Shown: positions 10,111 to 20,078 of the stretch, in pieces
How the letters are laid out: each line of letters starts with the position of its first letter
How positions within the stretch are numbered: position 1 is the stretch's first letter
Source: Methanobacteriota archaeon
Lineage (GTDB): Archaea; Thermoplasmatota; Poseidoniia; Poseidoniales; Poseidoniaceae
DNA length: 44,301 nucleotides
Assembly (NCBI GenBank): GCA_002726495.1
Contig: PBTH01000053.1
Coordinates: 1 to 44,301 of the forward strand
Direction: 5' to 3'
Position numbers and translations under genes: made by a program
The notes under the pieces: model-generated
What the model saw: only the letters and a program-made list of their open reading frames with translations
Databases searched by the model: none
Told to the model about the DNA's origin: nothing

Positions 10111-10185
10111 GCTCGTGTGGTGTAGCCAGGTCCATCATAGTGGGTTTTCATCCCGCCGACCCGGGTTCGAATCCCGGCACGAGCA
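10111..10185 (+). tRNA. tRNA-Glu (anticodon TTC), no encoded CCA
   Basis: Acceptor GCTCGTG/CACGAGC; anticodon stem GTGGG/CCCGC around loop TTTTCAT (anticodon TTC); T arm CCGGG-TTCGAAT-CCCGG; discriminator A followed by CTT, not CCA. Confidence 0.93.
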
Positions 10186-10247
10186 CTTCACTGAGCAAAG
10201 CCGCAGTAAAGCGTTTTATGGGTGAGTAAAAAAGGGCCAAAGTCATT

Positions 10248-11102
10248 TTATTGGCGAGTAAGAGTTCCGTTGTTATAGTCTTCAATCGCTTGATAGATTT
10301 CTTCTCGGGTATTCATCACAAAGGGACCGTAGCGGGCAATCGGTTCGTTGAGTTCTGGCCCTCCTAGAATCAAAAATTCTGCGCCATCTTCTTCTGCATT
10401 AAGAACCACTTCGTTTCCCTTCTCAAGCAATCCCAGACCACCATCATGGAGGGAGCGCCCTTCAATATCAACTGAGCCACCAAACGTATACACCATCACG
10501 TTATGCTCCGAATCGCATTGATGGGTGTAGGTTGAGCCAGCTTCCATCTTCATGTGGATGTAGGTGATGGGGATGACGGTATCGATAATTGCACTGGTTC
10601 CTAGAGCCTCACCTGCAACGATCTTGGCCCAAACCGACCCGTCTTCATTGGTTGCTTCTGGAATGTCTTTGGCGGGTATATCCTGATAACGTGGCGGCAT
10701 CATTTTGTCCCTAGCAGGAAGATTGACCCATATTTGGAATCCATGCATTCTTCCTCCGTTTTGCAGTATGCTCTCTTGAGGTAATTCCGAGTGAATCACA
10801 CCTCTTCCGGCAGTCATCCATTGAACATCACCAGGATTGAGATCACCGCTGTTTCCTGCTGAATCTTCATGTCGCATCCCGCCATCAAGAAGGTAGGTCA
10901 CGGTCTCAAAACCACGATGAGGGTGAGAGGGTGCGCCAATTGCCTCCCCAGGACCGTAATCTACGGGACCCATCTCATCAAGAAGGAGGAACGGACTCAT
11001 GAGACGGCCCATGGCTGCTGGTCGGCGTACTTTGAATCCACCTCCTTCGAGGACGGTATGTGTTGGTACAATTGAGGAGATTTTACGCTTCATGCGGTTC
11101 AC
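10248..11102 (-). CDS. Pirin family protein (cupin)
   Basis: MSPFLLLDEMGPVDYGPGEAIGAPSHPHRGFETVTYLLDGGMRHEDSAGNSGDLNPGDVQWMTAGRGVIHSE is a strong pirin signature. Confidence 0.95.
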   Translation of the reverse strand: MNRMKRKISSIVPTHTVLEGGGFKVRRPAAMGRLMSPFLLLDEMGPVDYGPGEAIGAPSHPHRGFETVTYLLDGGMRHEDSAGNSGDLNPGDVQWMTAGRGVIHSELPQESILQNGGRMHGFQIWVNLPARDKMMPPRYQDIPAKDIPEATNEDGSVWAKIVAGEALGTSAIIDTVIPITYIHMKMEAGSTYTHQCDSEHNVMVYTFGGSVDIEGRSLHDGGLGLLEKGNEVVLNAEEDGAEFLILGGPELNEPIARYGPFVMNTREEIYQAIEDYNNGTLTRQ

Positions 11103-11599
11103 TTCATTGTCATGCTGTTGATAATGGCGTGTATCGTATCAGAGTTAGCTGGTTTCTTTCTATTGGCAACCAATGACCGCCCAATAACATTGCATCCAAG
11201 GAATGAAAATTGCATCCGCATCGCCATGATGACGTGTGAACCTCCTCCTCCCGAATGCGTTGCAAGAGCAACTTTTCGGTCCCTAAATAAACGTCGGAAA
11301 TCATCCCCTTCACGGCTTAACCATGCGATTGCGTTGTTCAATACCGGAGGATACGAACCGTTGTATTCAGGAGCAAATACCATCCACGCATCGCCAGCAT
11401 TCATCCGTCCAATAAGGTCGCTCATTCCATCAAGTGTCTTCGTCTTTGATTCTTCTTTTGTAGTGTACATCGGGAACTCAAAACCGTTCAATGAAATGAC
11501 ATCAACCGTATGGCCGAGTTCCTTTGCAGACGTTGATACGCTGTTGGCAAGGACTCGGTTATTGCCATCTGATGCTAAGATGAAGACGAGGTGGGCCAT
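11099..11599 (-). CDS. NADPH-dependent FMN reductase-like flavoprotein
   Basis: MAHLVFILASDGNNRVLANSVSTSAKELGHTVDVISL...DAWMVFAPEYNGSYPPVLNNAIAWLSR...KVALATHSGGGGSHVI. Overlaps pirin gene start (ATGA-like). Confidence 0.88.
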   Translation of the reverse strand: MAHLVFILASDGNNRVLANSVSTSAKELGHTVDVISLNGFEFPMYTTKEESKTKTLDGMSDLIGRMNAGDAWMVFAPEYNGSYPPVLNNAIAWLSREGDDFRRLFRDRKVALATHSGGGGSHVIMAMRMQFSFLGCNVIGRSLVANRKKPANSDTIHAIINSMTMK

Positions 11600-11667
11600 G
11601 ATGTTCTCATTACTTTGGGGTATATGGAATTGATAGTTACATCCAAGAAACCTGAACGGCAAGACAC

Positions 11668-12273
11668 ATGGTCTTCTTCCACCTCCGACAGGACATGCGC
11701 AGGGTGTGGTGCGTCGGTTTGAGCCCCGATGACTCAAGGCTTTCCTCAATACCTAACGCTGTTTTCCAATCCACGAGTGAGGGATGCGACATCCTCCTTT
11801 TTGCAACGCTACGCACGGACTCACAAGCATCTTCCATTGAGCAAAATGTCAATTCTATGCACAAATCTCTGGAAGTTACCGCTGAACATGGGATTCAAAG
11901 AGTCATCGTCCTTGGTGATGTGTCGTCGCTGGAAGGGCGTAGATGGAAAGGAATCACTCAACCATGGGAATCTTCTATGGGTGTAAGCATCAATTCAGTA
12001 CACGGCATGGGCCAACTGATTGTTGAAGTACTCGCAAGAAGCGCCGCCCTTAGAGGCCAAGAAGTGGTCGTATTACGGATAGGGACTGCTACTGAAGATG
12101 AAGTGTCAACCCATATCAAGCATGCAATCCATCACCATTCTGCAACACTTCAAGCGTTTCACAACCCGTCTGTCCCAGATTTGGATGGATGGACCGCCCT
12201 TTGTATTGACTCCACGAATGAATTCAATTCCGAAATTCCATCGGAACAATGGAAATCTTCGCGTGAAAGTTAA
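11668..12273 (+). CDS. Uncharacterised protein, possibly a degenerate Rossmann/NAD-epimerase-like fold
   Basis: 201-aa ORF with alternating beta/alpha pattern (GIQRVIVLGDVSSLEG; VHGMGQLIVEVLARSAALRGQEVVVLRIGTA); start codon uncertain. Confidence 0.6.
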   Translation: MVFFHLRQDMRRVWCVGLSPDDSRLSSIPNAVFQSTSEGCDILLFATLRTDSQASSIEQNVNSMHKSLEVTAEHGIQRVIVLGDVSSLEGRRWKGITQPWESSMGVSINSVHGMGQLIVEVLARSAALRGQEVVVLRIGTATEDEVSTHIKHAIHHHSATLQAFHNPSVPDLDGWTALCIDSTNEFNSEIPSEQWKSSRES

Positions 12274-12298
12274 ACAGGACGAGGGAGGTTGACGACTC

Positions 12299-12574
12299 AT
12301 GTCAGCAGAACTTGTCTATGTCCACGCTGAACAAGCGGATACGGATTTCCTTATCTACACAGGAAACTTTTGTGGTTACTGTACTGCACTAAAACGACTG
12401 CTCAACGGCAACAATCTCTCGTACACTGAATACAATTTCGATGAGCATATCGGCCTGAGAAAACAGGTCGTCGCTGCGACAGGACATCGTACTGTACCCG
12501 TTGTTTTTGACTTAAGAGAGGATGTACCTCGCTTCATCGGTGGATTTGACGAAACCAACCGATATCTCAAATGA
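12299..12574 (+). CDS. Glutaredoxin
   Basis: FLIYTGNFCGYCTALKRLLNGNNLSYTEYNFDE...GHRTVPVVFD; CGYC active site and cis-Pro TVP. Confidence 0.92.
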   Translation: MSAELVYVHAEQADTDFLIYTGNFCGYCTALKRLLNGNNLSYTEYNFDEHIGLRKQVVAATGHRTVPVVFDLREDVPRFIGGFDETNRYLK

Positions 12575-13169
12575 AGGTCTCAAGCCACTCTTTGAGTGCA
12601 TCGTGATGTTCGGTTGGAATCATATGCCCCTTTTTGTGTTCAATCAGTTCAACAGACCACTGTGCTGATTCAAATTGATGAGCAACGGCCCATCCATCTT
12701 CTATGGGTACGCGGACATCTTTCTCACCGTGCATCCAAAACAAACGTTTTGGGTCCAATTCAGAGAGTCGAAGTCGGAGTTCCATCGGCCTTACCAGACG
12801 AGTGCCGATGCAAACGATCCCTTGGATACGGTCGGCGATGGGCAAGTGAAGCAACTCCTGAGCCATTGCCCCTCCCTGTGAAAAGCCACCAACAATCAGC
12901 GGGCCCATGGGCGCTTCTGTCCCGATCAAATGTTCAAGTTGAGAAAGACTGGCGTCCACATCAATAAGTTCCTTTCTTGACAAGTTCATGCGCCGAGTCA
13001 CATCAGCTTCGAAGTCTTCATACCTCCACCAGGTAAAACCACGGACAGGATGCTTGTAACGAGCTTGAGGAACAAGAAGCGTCCATCCCTCAGGAAGAAT
13101 TTTCTCTGCAAAGGGACGCATCATTGCTGCATCGCCAGTCATCCCATGCATCATAATGAGCGTGGGCAT
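12567..13169 (-). CDS. Phospholipase/carboxylesterase-family alpha/beta hydrolase
   Basis: LIMMHGMTGDAAMM...LIVGGFSQGGAMAQELLH (GFSQGG nucleophile elbow)...WMHGEKDVRVPIEDG...HMIPTEHHDALKEWL. Confidence 0.92.
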   Translation of the reverse strand: MPTLIMMHGMTGDAAMMRPFAEKILPEGWTLLVPQARYKHPVRGFTWWRYEDFEADVTRRMNLSRKELIDVDASLSQLEHLIGTEAPMGPLIVGGFSQGGAMAQELLHLPIADRIQGIVCIGTRLVRPMELRLRLSELDPKRLFWMHGEKDVRVPIEDGWAVAHQFESAQWSVELIEHKKGHMIPTEHHDALKEWLETFI

Positions 13170-13178
13170 TACAATTCC

Positions 13179-14132
13179 TCACAAAGTCCACTCAGAGTAA
13201 ATGCCACCAGCGACCTTGAAATGGAGCAGTGAATCGCCTCCCCGAAGTGTGACGGTAAGGGAATAATCTCCCGAAAGAGAGGGTATTGTTCCAATCGAGC
13301 CTTTTTCACTTGCTCCCGAACCCCATGCACGAGTGAGTGGAGATGCTCCTTGGTGATCTTTGAGGGAGAGTGTACCTGACCCACCACCTGCTATATCGAG
13401 GTCAATGTACCATACGAGAACATCCCAATTCGTTCCATCTGGGTGTCCACTATCAAGGAAGGAGTCGGAAATATCGTTCTCGTTGTCCTCATAAACCGAA
13501 TCCAGTAAATCACGAGCCCGATAGAAGAAAACATCGCCTTCGTAGTCGGTCTTGGTCTGTGTCAGTTCCATTCTAAGTTGCTCGGTACCTTCATCATCCA
13601 TCCAAACCAAGGAATTGATGAAGCCGTCCCTTCCGCTGAAGGAATATGTCAATGAATGCCCATCATCCGATGTTGCACTTACATCAACAACCCCATTGTA
13701 GATTGATTCCGTTTCGGCTGTCCAGTCTTGACCAAGCAGTGTGAACTCCCACATGTCACCGATGTTCCAAGGGAAATTAAAGACAGAACGTTCTTCGCCT
13801 TGTTCGTATACCGACAAACCGTCCATGGTAATTCGCCCAAGGAATGGATTGTGATTGATGACGGCATGTCGCTGTGCTTCTTCTTTTGAAGAGATACCCA
13901 GCCGGTAGATTCCAGATTCGTTGTCTTTGTCAGCCACGACCAATCGAGCACTGTCTTCACCGAACTGAGGTGTAACGAAGGTGTAGAGCCATTGGTCTCC
14001 AATCTCCCAGTCGGGAAGAGCGAGTTCTTGTTCGGTTGTGTCACCTATTCCAGAGTTGACGGTAGGCCCCTCAAGACATCCCGCAAGACACAACGAGACC
14101 ATCATCAATGACAACAAACATGCGCTTCGCAT
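13179..14132 (-). CDS. Predicted lipoprotein, uncharacterised
   Basis: MRSACLLSLMMVSLCLAGCLEG lipobox; remaining sequence beta-rich, start set at internal Met. Confidence 0.75.
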   Translation of the reverse strand: MRSACLLSLMMVSLCLAGCLEGPTVNSGIGDTTEQELALPDWEIGDQWLYTFVTPQFGEDSARLVVADKDNESGIYRLGISSKEEAQRHAVINHNPFLGRITMDGLSVYEQGEERSVFNFPWNIGDMWEFTLLGQDWTAETESIYNGVVDVSATSDDGHSLTYSFSGRDGFINSLVWMDDEGTEQLRMELTQTKTDYEGDVFFYRARDLLDSVYEDNENDISDSFLDSGHPDGTNWDVLVWYIDLDIAGGGSGTLSLKDHQGASPLTRAWGSGASEKGSIGTIPSLSGDYSLTVTLRGGDSLLHFKVAGGIYSEWTL

Positions 14133-14180
14133 GTTACTGCGTTCACGGCACCTCTTGAAAGGGTAACGCTTCAAATCGTT

Positions 14181-16295
14181 TCAAACAAGGTGGCCAGTGC
14201 CAGCCAATACAACTGCTACAATTGACATCAATTTGATGAGAATATTGAGTGATGGACCGGACGTGTCCTTGAATGGGTCGCCGATAGTGTCGCCAATAAC
14301 GGCTGCTTCATGAGCATCATCGCCTTTCTTAGCGCCATCAATGTGACCTTGCTCGATTGCTTTCTTTGCGTTGTCCCAAGCACCACCTGCGTTGGCCATG
14401 AACAAAGCCATGAGAACACCAGTAACAAGAGAACCTGCAAGAAGTCCACCAAGTGCATCTGGGCCAAGTGCCAGTCCAACAATAACTGGTGCAAGAACCG
14501 CAACTACACCAGGGCCTACCATTTCTCGGAGAGCCGCCTTGGTTGAGATATCAACACAGGTTTGTGAGTCAGGGTATGTCATGTCACCTGCAACGACCTT
14601 TTCTGGCCATGTTGTTGCGTCTTCCAAGTCGCCTTCAAACGAAGAGTCCTTTGACAAACTTTCTCGCATGATTGCAAATTGGCGTCGAATTTCAACAACC
14701 ATGTCGCCCGCAGCCTTTCCGACTGAAGTCATGGTCATAGCAGCGACAACGAATGGTAGACCGCCACCAATGAGAAGCCCGATGACAACCATTGGATTGG
14801 TCAAGGTCAAGTCAAGGTTAGTAGGACCCACTGCTGCTGTGTACGCTGCGAAGAGGGCAAGAGCAGTCAATGCTGCTGAACCAATAGCGAATCCTTTTCC
14901 GACTGCTGCAGTTGTGTTTCCGATTGAATCCAGTTCATCGGTAATTGCACGAACATCAGAACCAAGTCCGCTCATCTCAGCAATTCCACCTGCGTTATCA
15001 GCAACAGGTCCGTAAGCATCTACGGTCATGGTAACACCGACTGTAGCAAGCATGCCCATTGCAGCCATTGCAATACAATAGAGTCCGTAATCGGATCCAC
15101 CGAAGTGATTTGCTCCAAAGATACCAGCGGCAATCAGAATGATTGGGATGAAGGTTGACATCATACCGACTGAAAGTCCGGCAATAGCGTTGGTTGCAGG
15201 TCCAGTCTTGGACATTTCACCAATGTGAGGGATGGCTTTGGTTTTGACTCCAAAGACGGGTTCGATTCCAGTATAGTATTCGGTGATGAGGCCGATTGCG
15301 ATTCCGACAATACTGCCCAATACAACGGAGTGCATGACGCCGACTTCAACGTCAATGAGGCCTTGGCTGATGGAGAGATATCCACCTGCCCAAAACAGAA
15401 TTGCTGCGATGAAGGTGGTGTTGCGAAGAGCTGCTGCGGCATCCTTGCCGTTCTTTAGAACGAACATTGAGAACACACCAATGATGGATGCGACGTATCC
15501 GATAAGACCGAGCATGATTGGCATCATGACGTAATCGGAACCCCCAGCAAAGTCTTCAGAATTCGCGATGATCATTGCTGCAATGATTGAACCGACAAAG
15601 GACTCGAAGATGTCTGCGCCCATTCCTGCAACGTCACCGACGTTGTCACCGACGTTATCTGCGATGACGCCCGGGTTTCGTGGGTCGTCTTCAGGAATAC
15701 CTGCTTCGACCTTACCGACCAAGTCAGCGCCAACGTCAGCAGCCTTGGTGTAAATTCCACCACCAACACGAGCGAACAGAGCAATTGAAGAAGCACCCAT
15801 ACCGAACCCTGCAGCAGCAGAAAGGTCAGAGTTAGTATCACCAGCACCAAGCCAGTATGCAACAAGGGAAATTCCGAGAAGACCGAGCCCGCCTACTGAA
15901 AGGCCCATGACTGCTCCACCATTGTATGAAACTGCCAATGCTCCGGCTTTGCCATCGTTTTTGGCAGCCATTGTTGTTCGACCGTTTGCCGAAGTTGCAG
16001 CACGCATTCCAGAGAATCCTGCAAGAACCGATGCGAGTGCACCTGCGAAGAAGGCAATTGCGGTTTTTGTGTCGTTAAGCTGCGAAAGCGCCACACCAAC
16101 GACAACTACGAAAATTAGAAGAACTCTGTATTCTGCAAACAGGAACGCCATTGCTCCTTTTTGGATTTCTTCGGTGATATTGGCAACCTTATCGTTGTCA
16201 ATTTTCACCTTGTTTACTTGTTGGTACAGCATAAATGCGACGACAAGTCCGAAAAGACCTGCGCCTGCAGCAATCATTGGTATATTATCCATCAT
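14181..16295 (-). CDS. hppA: Membrane-bound ion-translocating pyrophosphatase
   Basis: [20 protein letters not shown] catalytic motif, [82 protein letters not shown]. Confidence 0.98.
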   Translation of the reverse strand: MMDNIPMIAAGAGLFGLVVAFMLYQQVNKVKIDNDKVANITEEIQKGAMAFLFAEYRVLLIFVVVVGVALSQLNDTKTAIAFFAGALASVLAGFSGMRAATSANGRTTMAAKNDGKAGALAVSYNGGAVMGLSVGGLGLLGISLVAYWLGAGDTNSDLSAAAGFGMGASSIALFARVGGGIYTKAADVGADLVGKVEAGIPEDDPRNPGVIADNVGDNVGDVAGMGADIFESFVGSIIAAMIIANSEDFAGGSDYVMMPIMLGLIGYVASIIGVFSMFVLKNGKDAAAALRNTTFIAAILFWAGGYLSISQGLIDVEVGVMHSVVLGSIVGIAIGLITEYYTGIEPVFGVKTKAIPHIGEMSKTGPATNAIAGLSVGMMSTFIPIILIAAGIFGANHFGGSDYGLYCIAMAAMGMLATVGVTMTVDAYGPVADNAGGIAEMSGLGSDVRAITDELDSIGNTTAAVGKGFAIGSAALTALALFAAYTAAVGPTNLDLTLTNPMVVIGLLIGGGLPFVVAAMTMTSVGKAAGDMVVEIRRQFAIMRESLSKDSSFEGDLEDATTWPEKVVAGDMTYPDSQTCVDISTKAALREMVGPGVVAVLAPVIVGLALGPDALGGLLAGSLVTGVLMALFMANAGGAWDNAKKAIEQGHIDGAKKGDDAHEAAVIGDTIGDPFKDTSGPSLNILIKLMSIVAVVLAGTGHLV

Positions 16296-16477
16296 TATAG
16301 AACACCTGTTGATTTGGCGACCTAAGAACCCCTCATAAGTGGTTCCCTTCAAAAAAAAGCCACTGTGTCGGTTTTGGACACATTCTCATCTGTCCGGAGT
16401 ACTATCATCCCAGCGTTGACGGTCAAGATTGTCAAAAGGAGGCAATCGTTCAAAGAGGAGGGGGTTATGGGAGAGTC

Positions 16478-16798
16478 ATGTCCATCAGTGCAGAAGAGAT
16501 TTTGGCTGAAATCGGACCGGTCCAAGAAATACTTGACGAACACGATGGAGTCGTCAACGTCATTGATACAACCGATGGAAACATCATGCTTTCTCTTGAT
16601 GGAGGTTGCAACGGTTGTTCATCCACTCCGATGACTGCAATGCAAATCTACTATTCTTTGAAAAAATTGGACCACATCAATGATGTCATCTTTGTCAATG
16701 GGGAACTCCCAGAGTACATGCGCACGTTCATTGACCAAAAAATGGCTAAGGAAGCTGAAAATGGAAGCGATGATTCACCACCTGGTGAAATCATTTGA
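16478..16798 (+). CDS. NifU/Nfu C-terminal-domain-like Fe-S scaffold protein
   Basis: Small protein with DGGCNGCSSTPMTAMQIYYSLK: CxxC in Nfu-like context. Start could be 16478. Confidence 0.75.
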   Translation: MSISAEEILAEIGPVQEILDEHDGVVNVIDTTDGNIMLSLDGGCNGCSSTPMTAMQIYYSLKKLDHINDVIFVNGELPEYMRTFIDQKMAKEAENGSDDSPPGEII

Positions 16799-16803
16799 GT
16801 GGC

Positions 16804-17130
16804 TTATTCTTCCGAATCACGACCAATGCTGTGAGGATTGGCCCCAAAGGATAGATTCTCGCCTTTGATGTTCATACGGGCTGATATCGCTAAGATCACA
16901 CAAAAAAGAGCCAAGGGCTTTGGAAGATAGTTCGACCCCCACAGGAACCCGCCGGATGAAGAGAGAAGCCAAAGTACGATTGCAGCGATGATAAGCGTAA
17001 AGAAAATCACATTTTGGGCTATTTCCTCTGCTCGCGGTGAACGAGACAAGGTTGCGATAAAGGTGAACAGTACGGCGGAAATTCCACAAAGAACTTCGGC
17101 AAGATGTTCAAGGAAAACCACATCCACCAT
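16804..17130 (-). CDS. Small multi-TM membrane protein, uncharacterised
   Basis: MVDVVFLEHLAEVLCGISAVLFTFIATLS...VIFFTLIIAAIVLWLLSS...PLALFCVILAISA; three hydrophobic helices. Confidence 0.6.
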   Translation of the reverse strand: MVDVVFLEHLAEVLCGISAVLFTFIATLSRSPRAEEIAQNVIFFTLIIAAIVLWLLSSSGGFLWGSNYLPKPLALFCVILAISARMNIKGENLSFGANPHSIGRDSEE

Positions 17131-17212
17131 GCAATGTCCAAGAGAACGACCCTCTTGAAGGTGGGGGCGAGGTTTGCGAACCTTTGAGTAGGGTTGTCGT
17201 TTCATCCATGCC

Positions 17213-19153
17213 ATGGCAGGTGGTTCATTCACGCTCCCGAAACCACGCCCAACGCCTCCACATTTTTCTCGCAACCAAGTCGCAAAGGTTCTGCACCAGA
17301 TGGCAGTTTTGCTGGAACTCCAAGGTGCAAATGTATTCAGAGTCCGCTCCTATCAAAATGCCAGTCGCATGTTGGGAACTGTTACACAAGATTTTGGAGA
17401 ACTTGTTGCCTCAGGGCAACTTTTCGAAATGAAAGGAATCGGTAAAGGGCTTGGAAGTGCGCTCTCCCAAGCAGTTCTTGAGGGTGCATGGCCGGACGAT
17501 TGGGTCGATAAACACGAAAACACTCCACAAGGAATGATTGAGATGCTTGGAATCCCCGGCCTAGGTCCAAAGCGAATCAAGCAAATGCATGATGAACTCG
17601 GAGTGGATTCAGTAGCCAGTCTAAAACAAGCTGCTGAGGAGAATCGTATCGCTCCAATGAAAGGTTTTGGAGCAAAGTCCCAGCAGCGAATGCTTGACGG
17701 AATTGAACTTCTTGCCCGCTTTAGAGAACGACGTCGGTTGGACATTGGTTTGCGTTACGGTGAAGCATTTCAGCGAAAAATCTCTGCCATTAAAGGTGTC
17801 AATCGTGCAACTCTCGCCGGAAGTGCACGCAGACGAAAAGATACAATCGGCGATTTGGATGTCGTTGTATCCGTCGACCAAGCTCAGCATGAGTTTGTTG
17901 CAGAAGCAATACTCTCCCTGCAAGGCATTGCAGATGTCAAGGGCGCAGGGGACTCAAAAATCAGTCTCATTCTCGATACGACAGTTTTTGATGACACCTT
18001 TACAGTAGGGCACATTGACCCAAATGTCCTCGATGCCATCGGTGGCGATGACTATGAGCAGTTGGAGGCAGGAGGAACCATTGACGCCCAAGTTCGTCTC
18101 GTCCCACCTCATGTAGAACCCTTTACACTTGCATACTTTACCGGCAGTAAAGAGCACAATATCGCCATGAGGCAGCGAGCAATAGACCGAGGACTTCGGC
18201 TGAATGAATTCGGCTTAATCCCAGAGTCAAAAGCGGGGGACCTCAAAGGTATGGAGGCTGCTGTTCACTCACTTCAAGCACTCAGTGAAGAGGAAATCTA
18301 TGCACATTTAGATCTGGAATATGTCACACCCGAATTGCGAGAAGACATGGGAGAAGTCGAAGCTGCGGCAACAGGTAAACTTCCTCAATTATTGGAGATG
18401 CCCGACATCAAGGGGTCTTTACACAACCATACTACATTGTCCGATGGAGAAGCAAGTCTTGAGCAAATGGCAGATACTGCACGAAAAATGAATTGGACAT
18501 GGCTCGGTATTGCAGATCATTCTCCGAGTTTGAAAATAGCCAATGGAGCCAGTTCCGATGACCTGCTCAAGCAAGGACAGACGATTAAATCCTACAACAA
18601 ATCATGGGCGGATGAAAACGTAGACTTCCGATTGTTTCACGGTGTAGAGTCCGACATTCTCGAGGGCGGGAAATTGGACCATCCAGACGAAGTCCTTGCC
18701 GAATTGGATTATGTCGTTGCGAGTGTTCACGCAATGACAAAATGGCGTTCACGTGATGAAGTAGAAAATACCGAAGAACTCCTGAAAGTTATTGACCATC
18801 CAGCAACAACAGTCCTTGGCCACCCCACCGGAAGAATCCTACAAGGCAGAGAGGGGTACGAAGTTGATTTGTTTTCCGTGTTAGAGCATATGGCCGACCA
18901 CAATGAAGCCGGGCGTCTTAAAGCCGTTGAACTCAATGCAAGCCCCTACCGATTGGATTTGGATTGGCGATTGTGTAAACATGCCAAGGGATTGGGAGTA
19001 CCGGTTGTAATCAACCCAGACGCACACTCAATTCGGGGCCTAAGCGACATTGCATATGGACTGATGACCGCACGAAAGGGTTGGTTGGAACAAAAAGATG
19101 TGCTGAATTCACTCACTGGAGAAGAACTGAGCAATCGTTTGAATTCATCATGA
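17213..19153 (+). CDS. polX: Family X DNA polymerase with HhH and C-terminal PHP domain (PolX)
   Basis: GIPGLGPKRIKQMHDELGV (HhH); AGSARRRKDTIGDLDVVV (polX palm GSxRR..DxDxx); PHP motifs GSLHNHTTLSDGE, GIADHSPS, VASVHA, GHPTGR, ELNASP, NPDAHS. Confidence 0.95.
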   Translation: MAGGSFTLPKPRPTPPHFSRNQVAKVLHQMAVLLELQGANVFRVRSYQNASRMLGTVTQDFGELVASGQLFEMKGIGKGLGSALSQAVLEGAWPDDWVDKHENTPQGMIEMLGIPGLGPKRIKQMHDELGVDSVASLKQAAEENRIAPMKGFGAKSQQRMLDGIELLARFRERRRLDIGLRYGEAFQRKISAIKGVNRATLAGSARRRKDTIGDLDVVVSVDQAQHEFVAEAILSLQGIADVKGAGDSKISLILDTTVFDDTFTVGHIDPNVLDAIGGDDYEQLEAGGTIDAQVRLVPPHVEPFTLAYFTGSKEHNIAMRQRAIDRGLRLNEFGLIPESKAGDLKGMEAAVHSLQALSEEEIYAHLDLEYVTPELREDMGEVEAAATGKLPQLLEMPDIKGSLHNHTTLSDGEASLEQMADTARKMNWTWLGIADHSPSLKIANGASSDDLLKQGQTIKSYNKSWADENVDFRLFHGVESDILEGGKLDHPDEVLAELDYVVASVHAMTKWRSRDEVENTEELLKVIDHPATTVLGHPTGRILQGREGYEVDLFSVLEHMADHNEAGRLKAVELNASPYRLDLDWRLCKHAKGLGVPVVINPDAHSIRGLSDIAYGLMTARKGWLEQKDVLNSLTGEELSNRLNSS

Positions 19154-19195
19154 ACCTAAGCACACCTTCATGGTGCACCTCTGCATGGCAACACC

Positions 19196-19405
19196 ATGCG
19201 CACCCTCCGTACCATCATCATGGGAAGCATGATGATCATTCCCGGAATGATTCTCGGATTCATTGTTTGGTACATCGCAGGCAAACCCACTACCGATCCT
19301 ATGGAGACGCTCATCTGTAATGGAATACCTCTCACATCAATCTTCATGGGACTTTACTTTGGTTGGAAAACCGGTGAAGAATACGATGTGAGAATGGCAG
19401 AATAA
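19196..19405 (+). CDS. Small membrane protein, uncharacterised
   Basis: 69 aa with two hydrophobic segments, tightly packed between polX and nth on same strand. Confidence 0.55.
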   Translation: MRTLRTIIMGSMMIIPGMILGFIVWYIAGKPTTDPMETLICNGIPLTSIFMGLYFGWKTGEEYDVRMAE

Positions 19406-19421
19406 ACAGGAGAACGAGTTC

Positions 19422-20072
19422 GTGAAGCGTTCAGAAAAGGCCGAACGTATCGCTCAACAATTGGAGTCGCTTTACCCCGTCATCCCCATTCCTCTTGACC
19501 ATAGCAACCCGTTTGAATTGCTGGTTGCGGTTCTCATGAGTGCACAGACAACTGACCTCAAAGTCAACGAAGTGACTCCGGCTCTCTTCGCGAAAGCCAA
19601 CAATCCAAGAGACATGGCTCAACTTCCCGTCGATGTGATCCTCAACGACATCCGTCAAGTCGGACTTGCCCCTACTAAAGCAAAGAACATTCACAGGCTA
19701 TCTCAAATGCTCAATGAACTTCATGGAGGAAAAGTTCCAGATTCGTTTGATGCTCTTGAAGCACTTCCTGGCGTAGGACACAAAACTGCTAGCGTTGTCA
19801 TGGCACAAGCCTTTGGCGTACCTGCTTTTCCTGTTGACACCCACATACATCGACTTGCTGCTCGATGGGGGCTCTCAGACGGAAGCAATGTCATCAAAAC
19901 AGAGCGAGACCTCAAAGCAATTTTCCCAAAAGAAAAATGGAACGATTTGCATTTGCAAATCATCTTCTTTGGTCGAGAATACTGCCCTGCGCGCTTCCAC
20001 GACCTCACACAATGCCCTATCTGTTCGTGGTCGGCAACGAAGAAGCGCATCCGTGAAGAAGCACGGCGTTAG
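19422..20072 (+). CDS. nth: Endonuclease III family DNA glycosylase
   Basis: FELLVAVLMSAQTTDLKVNEVTPALF, ALPGVGHKTASVVMAQAFGVPAFPVDTHIHRLAARWGLSDG (HhH-GPD with Lys/Asp). Confidence 0.95.
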   Translation: MKRSEKAERIAQQLESLYPVIPIPLDHSNPFELLVAVLMSAQTTDLKVNEVTPALFAKANNPRDMAQLPVDVILNDIRQVGLAPTKAKNIHRLSQMLNELHGGKVPDSFDALEALPGVGHKTASVVMAQAFGVPAFPVDTHIHRLAARWGLSDGSNVIKTERDLKAIFPKEKWNDLHLQIIFFGREYCPARFHDLTQCPICSWSATKKRIREEARR

Positions 20073-20078
20073 ACGACT

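Noticed and set aside
14371-15015. Plus-strand 214-aa ORF
   Set aside because: Completely antisense to the highly conserved hppA coding sequence; Ala/Pro/Ser-rich artefact.
19155-19260. Several CATGG/CATGAT mini-repeats
   Set aside because: Short, irregular, mostly within a small coding ORF; consistent with Met/His/Ile codon usage.
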